9,488 nucleotides of DNA, from the NCBI GenBank assembly GCA_002304735.1, contig DBIU01000068.1, positions 1 through 9,488 on the forward strand, given 5' to 3'. A model generated the notes under the pieces. The model was not told where the DNA came from. It saw only the letters and a program-made list of their open reading frames with translations, and did no database searches. Positions 1 through 7,104 of this stretch are shown in pieces (position 1 is the stretch's first letter; each line of letters opens with the position of its first letter). Source of the stretch: Ruminococcaceae bacterium UBA794. GTDB lineage: Bacteria > Bacillota > Clostridia > Oscillospirales > Ruminococcaceae. A program made the position numbers and the translations under genes.

Positions 1-469
1 CTTCGCGGCGTTGCGCACGCTGATTTTTCGTGAGCTTGTCCGCCTTTGTGAGAGCTATGAGAAATGGAATTTGCCCGTCGATTAGCGCGTTTATCATCTG
101 AATATCGTCGGCTGTCGGCGGGTGACGGAAGTCGATAAGCTGCACGACAAGCGCAAGCTCGCGTTCTGCCGAAAGATAGCCGCCGATAAGCTCGTTCCAG
201 CGCTTTTTCTCGGATTTTGCGACCTTTGCGTAGCCGTATCCCGGCAAATCCACGATGAAAACGCCGTCTGCGCTGTAAAAGTTAATCGTTGCGGTTTTGC
301 CCGGAACGGCGGACACTCTCGCAAGACTTTTCCTGTTGAACAGTTTGTTAATAAGCGAGGATTTCCCGACGTTCGAGCGTCCCGAAAACGCGATTTCAAC
401 GCGTTCGGGCGGAGGAAGCTGCGAAAAGCTGCCGAAAGCGGCGGCAAATTCTGCGTTGTTGAAATTCAT
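1..469 (-). CDS. engB: Ribosome biogenesis GTPase EngB/YsxC (partial, C-terminus off the left edge)
   Basis: EngB is a TRAFAC-class GTPase that acts in assembly of the large (50S) ribosomal subunit in the cytoplasm. The 156 visible residues show its G motifs in order: P-loop GRSNVGKS at residues 30-37, PGKT at 56-59 (G2 region), DLPGYGYAK at 74-82 (G3), and TKAD at 141-144 (G4). Family members have about 195 residues, so roughly 40 C-terminal residues, including G5, lie outside the window. The ATG at 469-467 is supported by an AAGGAGA ribosome binding site (475-481) five bases upstream. The start MNFNNAEF resembles family N-termini. The gene lies downstream of lon on the same strand, as lonA-ysxC do in Bacillus. 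No promoter is obvious in the 162-base gap, so read-through from lon is likely. The frame is open throughout, and identity is very secure. Confidence 0.96.
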   Translation of the reverse strand, partial: MNFNNAEFAAAFGSFSQLPPPERVEIAFSGRSNVGKSSLINKLFNRKSLARVSAVPGKTATINFYSADGVFIVDLPGYGYAKVAKSEKKRWNELIGGYLSAERELALVVQLIDFRHPPTADDIQMINALIDGQIPFLIALTKADKLTKNQRAQRRE

Positions 470-482
470 AAAAATCTCCTTT

Positions 483-575
483 TCAGGGGTTAAGCCATTG
501 AATAAAGGCGGTTTTGTTCGTGCTGTTGTAGCCTGCTTTGCGGTAGAAATTGAGCGATGTGATGATTTTCGTCAT
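483..575 (-). CDS. Possible 30-residue small protein or leader peptide between lon and engB
   Basis: I do not recognise this ORF. Read on the minus strand, an ATG at 575-573 opens a 30-codon frame that starts MTKIITSLNFYRKAGY, ends AFIQWLNP and stops at TGA (485-483). The composition looks protein-like: mixed aromatic, basic and aliphatic residues, no low-complexity runs, and about two thirds G or C at third positions, as in the neighbouring genes. The stop codon sits just before the engB ribosome binding site (475-481), giving a 13-base stop-to-start distance typical of translationally coupled genes. Against it, no Shine-Dalgarno sequence precedes the ATG, a hairpin (592-627) lies shortly upstream, and an ORF of 93 bases can occur by chance. 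It could be a genuine small protein, a leader peptide for engB, or nothing. Confidence 0.3.
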   Translation of the reverse strand: MTKIITSLNFYRKAGYNSTNKTAFIQWLNP

Positions 576-591
576 TGAGAATATCGTTCAA

Positions 592-627
592 AGCCGCGCA
601 GATGATTTGTGATTTGTCTGCGCGGCT
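592..627 (-). terminator. Hairpin just after lon (weak terminator, attenuator or processing site)
   Basis: A perfect 11-bp inverted repeat, AGCCGCGCAGA (592-602) and TCTGCGCGGCT (617-627), encloses a 14-base loop made of two copies of GATTTGT. It begins four bases after the lon stop codon (634-632). On the minus strand only TTT follows the stem, so it is a poor intrinsic terminator. It may protect the lon mRNA 3' end or reduce read-through into engB rather than stop transcription fully. Confidence 0.5.
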
Positions 628-631
628 GATT

Positions 632-3043
632 TTATGCGTTCAGAACGGGCTTTTTCTTGGCGACAGGCTTTTCAACGCGCTTTTTGGGAAGCTCTTTCTC
701 GGATTTTGCGTTAACGGAGCAATTCGGCAGTACAAGCGCGGTTTCAAGCACGGTTGAAATATCCTCTGCGGGAACGAATTTAATGTTCTCCTTGACTTTC
801 TCGTCAATTTCTTCAATATCGGGAACGTTGTCCTTTGGAATACAAACGGTTGTGATACCCGCGCGATAAGCCGCCATTGTCTTTTCCTTCAGACCGCCGA
901 TAGGGAGAACCTTGCCGCGGAGCGTGATTTCGCCCGTCATTGCGACATCTCTGCGTACGGGAGTGCCCGAAAGCGCGGAAACAAGCGCCGTCGTGAGCGT
1001 AACGCCCGCCGAAGGACCGTCTTTCGGAACAGCGCCCTCGGGCGCGTTGACGTGGATATCCTTATTCTTGTAAAATTCCTTGTCGATACCGTATTTATCG
1101 GCAAGCGAACGCGTAAGGCTGACGGCAATTTTCGCCGACTCTTTCATAACATCGCCGAGCGAACCCGTAAACTCGGTTTTGCCCGTGCCGTCAAGCACAA
1201 GCACCTCAAGCGGAAGCATAGTTCCGCCAACGGACGTCCACGCAAGACCGTTTACAAGACCGACCTCGTCGCGCGCGGCAAGCTTTTCGGGCTGATATTT
1301 CTTAACGCCGAGGAAATCCTTGAGATTATTCTCGTTTACGACAACTTTCTGTTCACCCGAAACAAGCGACTTCGCCGCTTTTCTGCAAACGTCCGCAATC
1401 TTTCTTTCAAGCTTTCTAACGCCCGCTTCTCTGGTGTAGCAGTCGATGATATCGTAAAGCGCGCCGTCGGTAATTTTGAGCGTTTTCGAGGACTCGCCGT
1501 GCTTTTTAAGCTGCTTTGGAATGAGATGCTTTTTCGCGATATTAAACTTCTCCTCGCGCGTATAGCTTGAAAGCTCGATAACTTCCATTCTGTCGAGAAG
1601 CGGCGCGGGGATTGTGTCGAGGCTGTTTGCCGTGGTGATGAAAAGAACGTCGCTCAAATCCACAGGCACTTCGATATAATGGTCGACAAACGCAACGTTT
1701 TGCTCCGCGTCGAGAACTTCGAGCATCGCAGAGGACGGGTCGCCCTTGTAGTCGTTGCCCATTTTATCAATTTCATCAAGCAGAATAACGGGATTTATCG
1801 TTTTGGCCTGCCGCAGCGCCTCGATAATACGTCCGGGCATCGCTCCGACGTAGGTTTTTCTGTGACCTCGGATTTCCGCCTCATCGCGCACGCCGCCGAG
1901 CGAAATTCTCGCATATTTTCTTCCGAGAGCCTTTGCGATAGACTTGCCGATTGAGGTTTTGCCGACTCCGGGAGGACCGTAAAGGCAGATAATCTGCCCC
2001 TTAACGTCAGGCGCGAGCGTCCTCACCGCAAGCGTTTCGAGGATACGCTCCTTAACCTTTTCAAGACCGTAGTGGTCCTTGTCAAGCTGCTTTGCGGCAG
2101 CGTTTATGTCGGTTTTGTCCTTTGTTTTCTTGTTAAACGGAACGGAAAGCACTGTATCGAGATAAGTCCTGAGAACAGCGGCTTCCTGCGACGAACCCGA
2201 AAGCTTCGAGAGCCTGTCGGCTTCGTTAATGAGCTTTTCTTCCGACTCCTTTGAAAGCCCGAGCGCCGTTATCTTCGCAGCATAATCGTCAAATTCCTCG
2301 GCGGGACTGTCGCTGTCGCCGAGCTGTCTTGAAATAGCCTTGAGCTGTTCGCGGAGATAATATTCGCGCTGATTTTTGTCAACCTGCTCGCGAACCTGCT
2401 CTCCGATTTCGATTTCCGCCTGAATAACCTCGATTTCATCGTGAAGCATTGCGATAAGCATACGAATACGCTGAAGCGTGCCGTTCGTTTCAAGCAGCTT
2501 CTGCTTATCCTCGACGCTGAGCATTATATTGAACACAACCTTGTCGAAAAGTCTGCCGCAGTCCTCCTCGGACATTATGCTTTCATAGAGGTCGCGCGGC
2601 ATTTTCGGCGACATTGAAGCGTACAGGTCGAACGTTTCTTTGAGAGCGCGCTTTGCGGCGGTTTCCGTGCTCGGGGACATAGCCGTGCCGCGCGTCCGAA
2701 GCTGTTTAACCTCGAATTTTAGGTAATCGCGGCAGGGAATGGGACGCATCGTTTTCGCGCGGAAAAGTCCCTCCACAAGCACTCTCGTAGAGCCGTCGGG
2801 AGTTGTGAGAAGCTGTCTTATTTCAGCGACAACGCCAACGCTGTAAATATTCTCGGCGGTCGGCTCGGTTTCGCCTGCGTCCTTTTGTGCAACGAGAAAA
2901 ATCTTCCCGTCGCCCGCCGCAGCTGCTTTGAGCGCCGCCACGGAGCGTTCTCTCCCAACGTCGAAGTGCAGCACCATTGACGGGAATATTACAAGTCCGC
3001 GAAGCGAAATTGCGGGCAAAGTCATTGTCATTGTATTGTTCAT
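632..3043 (-). CDS. lon: ATP-dependent endopeptidase Lon (LonA type)
   Basis: Lon is a cytoplasmic homo-oligomeric AAA+ serine protease that unfolds and degrades misfolded and regulatory proteins. The 803 residues give the full LonA order. The N-terminal LON substrate-binding domain (about 8-200) opens with the typical LRGLVIFP (14-21). It is followed by a coiled-coil-like stretch (about 205-285). The AAA+ module has Walker A GPPGVGKT (356-363), Walker B LLDEIDK (421-427) and sensor region TTANSL (470-475). The protease domain has catalytic Ser678 in PKDGPSAG and Lys721 in GGLKEK, with the same 43-residue separation as Ser679/Lys722 in E. coli. The ATG (3043-3041) has a GGAGG site nine bases upstream, and a consensus promoter lies just before it. 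Length is slightly above the usual 770-800 because of a lysine-rich tail (about 780-803) beyond the protease fold. All catalytic residues are present, so the enzyme should be active. Confidence 0.98.
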   Translation of the reverse strand: MNNTMTMTLPAISLRGLVIFPSMVLHFDVGRERSVAALKAAAAGDGKIFLVAQKDAGETEPTAENIYSVGVVAEIRQLLTTPDGSTRVLVEGLFRAKTMRPIPCRDYLKFEVKQLRTRGTAMSPSTETAAKRALKETFDLYASMSPKMPRDLYESIMSEEDCGRLFDKVVFNIMLSVEDKQKLLETNGTLQRIRMLIAMLHDEIEVIQAEIEIGEQVREQVDKNQREYYLREQLKAISRQLGDSDSPAEEFDDYAAKITALGLSKESEEKLINEADRLSKLSGSSQEAAVLRTYLDTVLSVPFNKKTKDKTDINAAAKQLDKDHYGLEKVKERILETLAVRTLAPDVKGQIICLYGPPGVGKTSIGKSIAKALGRKYARISLGGVRDEAEIRGHRKTYVGAMPGRIIEALRQAKTINPVILLDEIDKMGNDYKGDPSSAMLEVLDAEQNVAFVDHYIEVPVDLSDVLFITTANSLDTIPAPLLDRMEVIELSSYTREEKFNIAKKHLIPKQLKKHGESSKTLKITDGALYDIIDCYTREAGVRKLERKIADVCRKAAKSLVSGEQKVVVNENNLKDFLGVKKYQPEKLAARDEVGLVNGLAWTSVGGTMLPLEVLVLDGTGKTEFTGSLGDVMKESAKIAVSLTRSLADKYGIDKEFYKNKDIHVNAPEGAVPKDGPSAGVTLTTALVSALSGTPVRRDVAMTGEITLRGKVLPIGGLKEKTMAAYRAGITTVCIPKDNVPDIEEIDEKVKENIKFVPAEDISTVLETALVLPNCSVNAKSEKELPKKRVEKPVAKKKPVLNA

Positions 3044-3099
3044 ATATGTAAACCTCCGGATAAACTAAACTTCAAGCCCGATTACAGAGCTATATCAGA

Positions 3100-3128
3100 A
3101 TTATACTATAATTTTGCGGATTTTTCAA
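3100..3128 (-). promoter_or_regulatory. Sigma-A-type promoter of lon
   Basis: On the minus strand, TTGAAA (3128-3123) is followed by exactly 17 bases and then a perfect TATAAT (3105-3100). Transcription would start near 3092, giving a leader of about 50 bases with the GGAGG site at 3053-3057. I see no CIRCE element (TTAGCACTC-N9-GAGTGCTAA) and no CtsR heptads. Two copies of a 9-bp sequence, read GGGCTTGAA on the transcribed strand, flank the promoter (3124-3132 overlapping the -35, and 3071-3079 in the leader). Confidence 0.8.
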
Positions 3129-3158
3129 GCCCAAACATTTTGTCTTATTTTAATGAAA

Positions 3159-3908
3159 TTAGCGGAAAATGAGAGAAAAAATGAGATAAACGACGGGCTG
3201 ATGCAGGAGATAAATCCAAATCGTGTTTCTTCCGACAGCCGCGAGCCATCTTATGTGAACGGGATAGAAGAACTTTGGGAGAACTCCGTCTTTCGCCCAA
3301 ATTCCAAAGCTGCTTCCCGCAAGGAACAGGAAAAGCCACGGAAACAGCGGGAAATAGTCCGATGATTGGAATGACGCGCTGTGTATTCCGAACGGGAACA
3401 AAACGCCGACATCATAGGCTTTTCTGGGCAGATACCATTCAAATAGCCCGCCTATGCCGATAAAGCCTTTCTGAACGTCCCACGTCAGCACAAAAAGCAG
3501 AATGAACAGAATAAACCCGACAAGCGCGGGAAGATAGTCGAGAATTTTCTCGCAAAGCCCGAAAATCATCATCGAAATACCGAGAAAATGAAGTATTCCG
3601 AACATAACCGGAACAGCGCTGAAAAACGGCGTAACGAACGTGATAATCATACCGAGGAAAAAGCACTGTGCGCCGCGTTTTATGTTGTTTCTGGAGTAGC
3701 GGCAGACCGTTCCCGATATGAAAATAAACATACCTGCGAAAATATCGCGGATTACGTTAAACCAGCCGTCGAAGAAAATCGGCACGTCAACGCCGAAAAT
3801 GTACTTCAAATCGTACATCGCGTGATATACGACCATACAGAGTATAGCAAAACCGCGAAGCTCGTCAAGCAAGCCGACGCGTTTGGATTTTGATTTAATC
3901 TCCCCCAT
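3159..3908 (-). CDS. DUF1624/HGSNAT-type membrane acyltransferase
   Basis: This is an integral membrane protein of the DUF1624 family, whose best-known relative is the catalytic domain of lysosomal heparan-alpha-glucosaminide N-acetyltransferase. Bacterial members are thought to move acyl groups across the membrane onto an extracellular acceptor, but the substrate here is unknown. The 249 residues show the family signature: basic start then LDELRGFA (14-21), an early helix with MVVYHAMYDL (25-34), FIFISG (61-66), GILHFLG (104-110), YFPLFPW (185-191) and GRNTIWIYLLHQP (226-238). About six or seven hydrophobic helices are visible, and there is no cleaved signal peptide. I chose ATG 3908-3906 because AGAGAGG (3914-3920) lies five bases upstream. 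A TTG at 3965 would add 19 codons translated from the promoter and has no ribosome binding site. Its promoter is back-to-back with that of dus. It ends 116 bases before lon, which has its own promoter. Confidence 0.88.
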   Translation of the reverse strand: MGEIKSKSKRVGLLDELRGFAILCMVVYHAMYDLKYIFGVDVPIFFDGWFNVIRDIFAGMFIFISGTVCRYSRNNIKRGAQCFFLGMIITFVTPFFSAVPVMFGILHFLGISMMIFGLCEKILDYLPALVGFILFILLFVLTWDVQKGFIGIGGLFEWYLPRKAYDVGVLFPFGIHSASFQSSDYFPLFPWLFLFLAGSSFGIWAKDGVLPKFFYPVHIRWLAAVGRNTIWIYLLHQPVVYLIFSLIFR

Positions 3909-3946
3909 AGTAACCTCTCTTATATGTAAATAAATATATATTTTAT

Positions 3947-3975
3947 ATTGTATCACATTTTTCAAAAAAATACAA
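3947..3975 (-). promoter_or_regulatory. Promoter of the DUF1624 acyltransferase gene
   Basis: On the minus strand, TTGTAT (3975-3970), a 17-base spacer and TACAAT (3952-3947) match the sigma-A consensus. A TG one base before the -10 (TGATACAAT) makes it an extended -10 element. Its -35 is separated by only seven bases from the -35 of the divergent dus promoter. Confidence 0.7.
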
Positions 3976-3982
3976 TAACCTC

Positions 3983-4011
3983 TTGAAAAAAAGTTTAAGA
4001 TATGCTAAAAT
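3983..4011 (+). promoter_or_regulatory. Promoter of the dus operon
   Basis: TTGAAA (3983-3988), a 17-base spacer and TAAAAT (4006-4011), with an extended -10 TGC immediately before it, form a strong sigma-A-type promoter. The predicted start near 4018 leaves a short leader of 20-40 bases before dus. It should drive dus, the DUF815 gene and the lipoprotein gene together. Confidence 0.78.
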
Positions 4012-4047
4012 ATTGTAGAAGAATAATGCTATGAAACGGTGAATTTT

Positions 4048-5019
4048 GTGGAATATGTGAACATAGGCGGCGTTTTGATTGAAAGAACTGCCGCTTTAGC
4101 GCCGATGGCGAGCGTTGCCGACAGGGCGTATCGGCTTATGGCAAAAGAATTTGGAGCGGCTTATTGCGTTGGAGAAATGGCTTCCGCAAAGGGACTTTGC
4201 TATAACGACGCGAAAACCGCCGAGCTGCTTTTGCTGACGAAGGGCGAAAGACCCGCGGCAATTCAGCTTTTCGGCTCGGAACCTGAGTTTATCGCAAAGG
4301 CGGTTAAGATTGCGGAGGAATTTTCTCCGGATATAATTGATTTGAACGCGGGCTGTCCGATGCCGAAAATCGTGAATAACGGCTCGGGAAGCGCGCTTAT
4401 GAAAGACCCCGCGCTTTTCGGGGAAATAGTGAGCGCGGCGGTTTACGAGGCGAAAGCGCCTGTTACGGTGAAAATTCGGAGCGGCTGGGACGAAAACGGG
4501 ATAAACGCGGTTGAAATCGCTAAAATCGCGGAGCAAAACGGCGCTGCGGCGGTTTGCGTTCACCCCAGAACGAGAGCGCAGCTTTACACGGGAAAAGCGG
4601 ACTGGAGCGTGATAAAAGCCGTGAAAGAAGCCGTGAAAATACCGGTAATCGGGAGCGGCGACGTTGCGAGCGTTTCGGATTGCGTTGAGATGTATGAGAA
4701 AACGGACTGCGACCTTGTTATGATAGGCAGGGGAAGCTACGGCAGGCCTTGGCTTTTCGGACAGATAAGGGACTTTTTCGAGGGGAGAAATCCGCGTCCC
4801 GAGCCGACTGTCGAGGAAAAAATCGCGATTATGCGCCGTCATATAAAGCTTCTTGTCGAGGACAAGGGCGAGCGCACGGGAATGAAGGAAGCGCGCCGTC
4901 AGGCGGCTTGGTATATACGCGGAATGAACGGCGCGGCGCGGCTTCGCGACGAATTTTCAAAGATGAACACTCTTGATGATTTCGAGAGAATGATTGAATT
5001 GATTTCAGAGGTAAATTGA
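4048..5019 (+). CDS. dusB: tRNA-dihydrouridine synthase, DusB/NifR3 type
   Basis: Dus enzymes are FMN-dependent and use NADPH to reduce specific uridines of tRNA to dihydrouridine. The sequence has the family landmarks in order (numbered from this start): LAPMASV near residue 17, VGEMAS near 41, IQLFGSEP near 72, NAGCPMPK with the catalytic proton-donor Cys at 103, VTVKIRSGWD, HPRTRAQLYTG, the phosphate-binding VIGSGDV, and MIGRGSYGRPWLF followed by the helical C-terminal tRNA-binding domain. Length is about 323, typical for the group. The start is uncertain: three in-frame GTGs occur at 4039, 4048 and 4057 and there is no upstream ATG in frame. I prefer 4048 because GGTGA (4038-4042) sits five bases before it. 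4057 would best fit usual family N-termini. It is the first gene of a three-gene operon, with one base between its TGA and the next ATG. Confidence 0.95.
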   Translation: MEYVNIGGVLIERTAALAPMASVADRAYRLMAKEFGAAYCVGEMASAKGLCYNDAKTAELLLLTKGERPAAIQLFGSEPEFIAKAVKIAEEFSPDIIDLNAGCPMPKIVNNGSGSALMKDPALFGEIVSAAVYEAKAPVTVKIRSGWDENGINAVEIAKIAEQNGAAAVCVHPRTRAQLYTGKADWSVIKAVKEAVKIPVIGSGDVASVSDCVEMYEKTDCDLVMIGRGSYGRPWLFGQIRDFFEGRNPRPEPTVEEKIAIMRRHIKLLVEDKGERTGMKEARRQAAWYIRGMNGAARLRDEFSKMNTLDDFERMIELISEVN

Positions 5020-5020
5020 G

Positions 5021-6169
5021 ATGAATTTGGCGAAAATAAGGTCGCTTTGCGCGTTTAACGTAAAGGACGACGTTCTGCTTACGGACTTTTATTGCTGCGC
5101 GGACGAAAACGCCGAGGAATATTATTCGGATATCGTGAACATTCTGCTGTCAAGCGGACAGACGCTCGGCGAATATCTTCACGATTTGCTTGCGTACTCA
5201 AATTCTCCGGTTATCGAGAGATGTCTGCACGAGCAAAATCCCGCGCTTATCAAGGCGATTGATTACGACCTCGGCGTGCTTAAAGAGCTTGTTTCGCTTA
5301 CGTCCGAGCAGCTTCGCGAGTCGCTTTCCGAAAACGAAATTCTGCGCGAAATGCCCGCTTATGATAACGGAAAATTTGATTATGACGCGGAGTATTTTCT
5401 CGATTTTGCGAAGAAAAACGGCACGGGAATATTCGCAAAATACCGCGCGTTTACGTTTGACGGCGAGCTTAAGCCCGTTCTGAAAACGGACGGCGTAAGG
5501 CTTTGCGACCTCAAGAATTATCAGGTTCAGCGCAGTCAGGTTGTCGAGAACACGCTTTGTTTCCTGCATAATCAGCCCGCGCAGAACGTCTTGCTTTACG
5601 GCGACAGAGGAACGGGAAAATCCTCGACGGTAAAGGCGATTTTCAACGAGTACAGAGAGTTGCGAATGGTTGAGGTTTCGCGTAACGATATAAGCGAGCT
5701 TCCCACGCTTTTCGAGCTTCTCGGCAAGGTTGATATGAAGTTTATTGTTACAATCGACGACCTTTCTTTCGCGGAGAACGACGACCGCTTCGGAATATTG
5801 AAAGCGGCGCTTGACGGCTCGCTGTCGGCAAGACCCGACAATATACTTATTTACGCGACGACAAACCGCCGCAAGATTATCCGCGAAACCGCGGCGGACC
5901 GCGAGATATCGGGCTCTGACGCAATCGACGAGAGTATGTCGCTTTCCGACCGTTTCGGGCTGTTCGTTACGTTTATGCGGCCGGACAAGCAGGTTTATCT
6001 CGATATCGTAAAGCAGCTTGCCGACGAGAGCGGAATTGATATTCCCGAAGAACGGCTTTTCGCGGCGGCTGAGCGCTTTTCGACAAGGAGAGGCGGACGT
6101 TCGCCGAGAATTGCAAAGCAGTTTGTGGGCTGGCTTAAGGGCAGAATTGAGCTTAATCTGGAGTATTGA
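5021..6169 (+). CDS. DUF815-family AAA+ ATPase
   Basis: This 382-residue protein matches the DUF815 family of P-loop ATPases, common in Clostridia and of undetermined function. The N-terminal third (about 1-150) has no motif I recognise. The ATPase core carries NVLLYGDRGTGKSS with Walker A at 194-201, Walker B FIVTIDDLSF (241-250, acidic pair 246-247), sensor-1-like ILIYATTNRR (275-284), LSDRFGL (308-314) with Arg311 as a possible arginine finger, and a sensor-2-like GRSPRIAKQF (359-368). No transmembrane segment or signal peptide is visible, so it should be cytoplasmic. AGAGG (5007-5011) lies nine bases before the ATG, and the gene starts one base after the dus stop. The ATPase assignment is firm. 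What it remodels or loads is not known, and the operon context does not settle it. Confidence 0.9.
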   Translation: MNLAKIRSLCAFNVKDDVLLTDFYCCADENAEEYYSDIVNILLSSGQTLGEYLHDLLAYSNSPVIERCLHEQNPALIKAIDYDLGVLKELVSLTSEQLRESLSENEILREMPAYDNGKFDYDAEYFLDFAKKNGTGIFAKYRAFTFDGELKPVLKTDGVRLCDLKNYQVQRSQVVENTLCFLHNQPAQNVLLYGDRGTGKSSTVKAIFNEYRELRMVEVSRNDISELPTLFELLGKVDMKFIVTIDDLSFAENDDRFGILKAALDGSLSARPDNILIYATTNRRKIIRETAADREISGSDAIDESMSLSDRFGLFVTFMRPDKQVYLDIVKQLADESGIDIPEERLFAAAERFSTRRGGRSPRIAKQFVGWLKGRIELNLEY

Positions 6170-6171
6170 GT

Positions 6172-7059
6172 ATGTTTAACGTAAAAAAATGCGTTTCGGG
6201 AGCGCTTTTGGCGGTTCTCCTGCTGAGCGGCTGCTCGGAGGAGGAAAAGCTTCCGTCGGAGATTTTGGTTTCTTCGGTAACGGAGATTGAGGAAAGCGCG
6301 CCGTTTCCTGCGATAAGCTGCGGAGTGAAGCTTGAAAAAGCCGTTGAAAAGGCGGTTTCGCTTTCTCCCGCGGCAACGGAGATAATCTGCGAAGCGGGGT
6401 TTCGCGAAAGGCTCGTGGGCGTGAGCGATTATTGCGATTATCCCGAAAATCTCGGCTTGCCGAAGCTCGGAAGCACGGAAAATCCCGACCTTGACGCTAT
6501 CATAAAGCTAAAGCCGGACGCGGTTTTCACGCTGTCGCTGCTGTCGGAGCGCGAGATTTACAAGCTAAATCAGGCGGGAATTAAGGTTCTCACACCGAAA
6601 ACGCCGTGTAATCTTGAGGAATACGCCGCGCTTTTCAAGGAAATATCGGCTGCGTTTTACGGAAACGAGCAAACCGACTCGCTTAAGGGCGGTACGAAGG
6701 CTCTTGACGAGGGAAAAAGGGCGCGCGCGCGGCTCGAAAGCGCGGCTAAGGACGTTAAAACCGAGAGCTTTGTTTATGTGACGGAGAAGCTTACGCTCGC
6801 GGGCGCGGACACGTTTGAGAGCGCGGTTTTGAGCCTTACGGGCGAGAATTTGTGCAAATCCGAGGGCTACGTTCCCGCAAACGGCGAGCAGCCCGCTTAC
6901 ATAATCGCGTCAAACAAGCTGACTTACGACGAGCTTGCCGCCGATGAAGCGTTTTCGGCGATGATTTACAACGGCGCAAAGGTCGTTTTCGTAAACTCCG
7001 AGCGCTTTGAGCGACCGTCTGCGCGGACAAGCGAGATTTTCGCGGCTTTTTCGGAATAG
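6172..7059 (+). CDS. BtuF-like periplasmic-binding lipoprotein (corrinoid/heme/siderophore type)
   Basis: This is a membrane-anchored substrate-binding protein of the Peripla_BP_2 (BtuF/TroA-like helical backbone) family. A lipoprotein signal peptide (basic MFNVKK, hydrophobic core, lipobox LLSGC) places the lipidated Cys at residue 21. The mature part carries AVSLSPAATEIICEAG (61-76), VGVSDYCDYPE (82-92), the NPDLDAIIKLKPDAVF stretch (104-119), TFESAVLSLTG (214-224) and a terminal RPSAR (281-285), all in BtuF-like order. At 295 residues it is about full length. Substrate cannot be read from sequence; cobalamin or heme are the family favourites. I chose ATG 6172 because GGAG (6160-6163) lies eight bases upstream; the TTG at 6166 is less likely. 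The gene begins two bases after the DUF815 stop. No permease or ATPase gene adjoins it and no cobalamin riboswitch is visible, so it is either an orphan receptor or works with transporter genes elsewhere. Confidence 0.88.
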   Translation: MFNVKKCVSGALLAVLLLSGCSEEEKLPSEILVSSVTEIEESAPFPAISCGVKLEKAVEKAVSLSPAATEIICEAGFRERLVGVSDYCDYPENLGLPKLGSTENPDLDAIIKLKPDAVFTLSLLSEREIYKLNQAGIKVLTPKTPCNLEEYAALFKEISAAFYGNEQTDSLKGGTKALDEGKRARARLESAAKDVKTESFVYVTEKLTLAGADTFESAVLSLTGENLCKSEGYVPANGEQPAYIIASNKLTYDELAADEAFSAMIYNGAKVVFVNSERFERPSARTSEIFAAFSE

Positions 7060-7063
7060 AATA

Positions 7064-7104
7064 AATCGCCTTTCCCGAAAATAATCGGAAAGGCGATTGT
7101 TTTT
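7064..7104. terminator. Bidirectional intrinsic terminator between the dus operon and pdaA
   Basis: A perfect 12-bp stem, AATCGCCTTTCC (7064-7075) pairing with GGAAAGGCGATT (7087-7098), has an 11-base loop. On the plus strand it is followed by GTTTTTA, a good U-tract for the operon that ends at 7059. On the minus strand the stem follows the pdaA stop almost directly and is trailed by TTTATTCTATT, so it can also stop pdaA. Confidence 0.9.

Noticed and set aside
1052..1570. 172-codon open frame on the plus strand inside lon
   Set aside because: It is antisense to the protease and AAA domains of a clear lon gene, has arginine/leucine-rich composition typical of shadow frames, and shows no ribosome binding site or recognisable domain.
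3909..3965. Upstream TTG start adding 19 residues to the DUF1624 protein
   Set aside because: The extension is translated from AT-rich promoter DNA, includes the -10 box, and lacks a ribosome binding site, while the internal ATG has AGAGAGG at good spacing.
4031..4042. Minimal ORF ATG-AAA-CGG-TGA overlapping the candidate dus starts
   Set aside because: A three-codon start-stop is expected often by chance. The sequence before it (AGAAGAA) is a poor ribosome binding site. The GGTGA within it more simply serves as the ribosome binding site for dus.
4096..4842. 248-codon open frame on the minus strand opposite dus
   Set aside because: It is long, but wholly antisense to a conserved enzyme. Its residue mix (many Arg, Asn, Phe, His) is what the dus codon bias produces in reverse.
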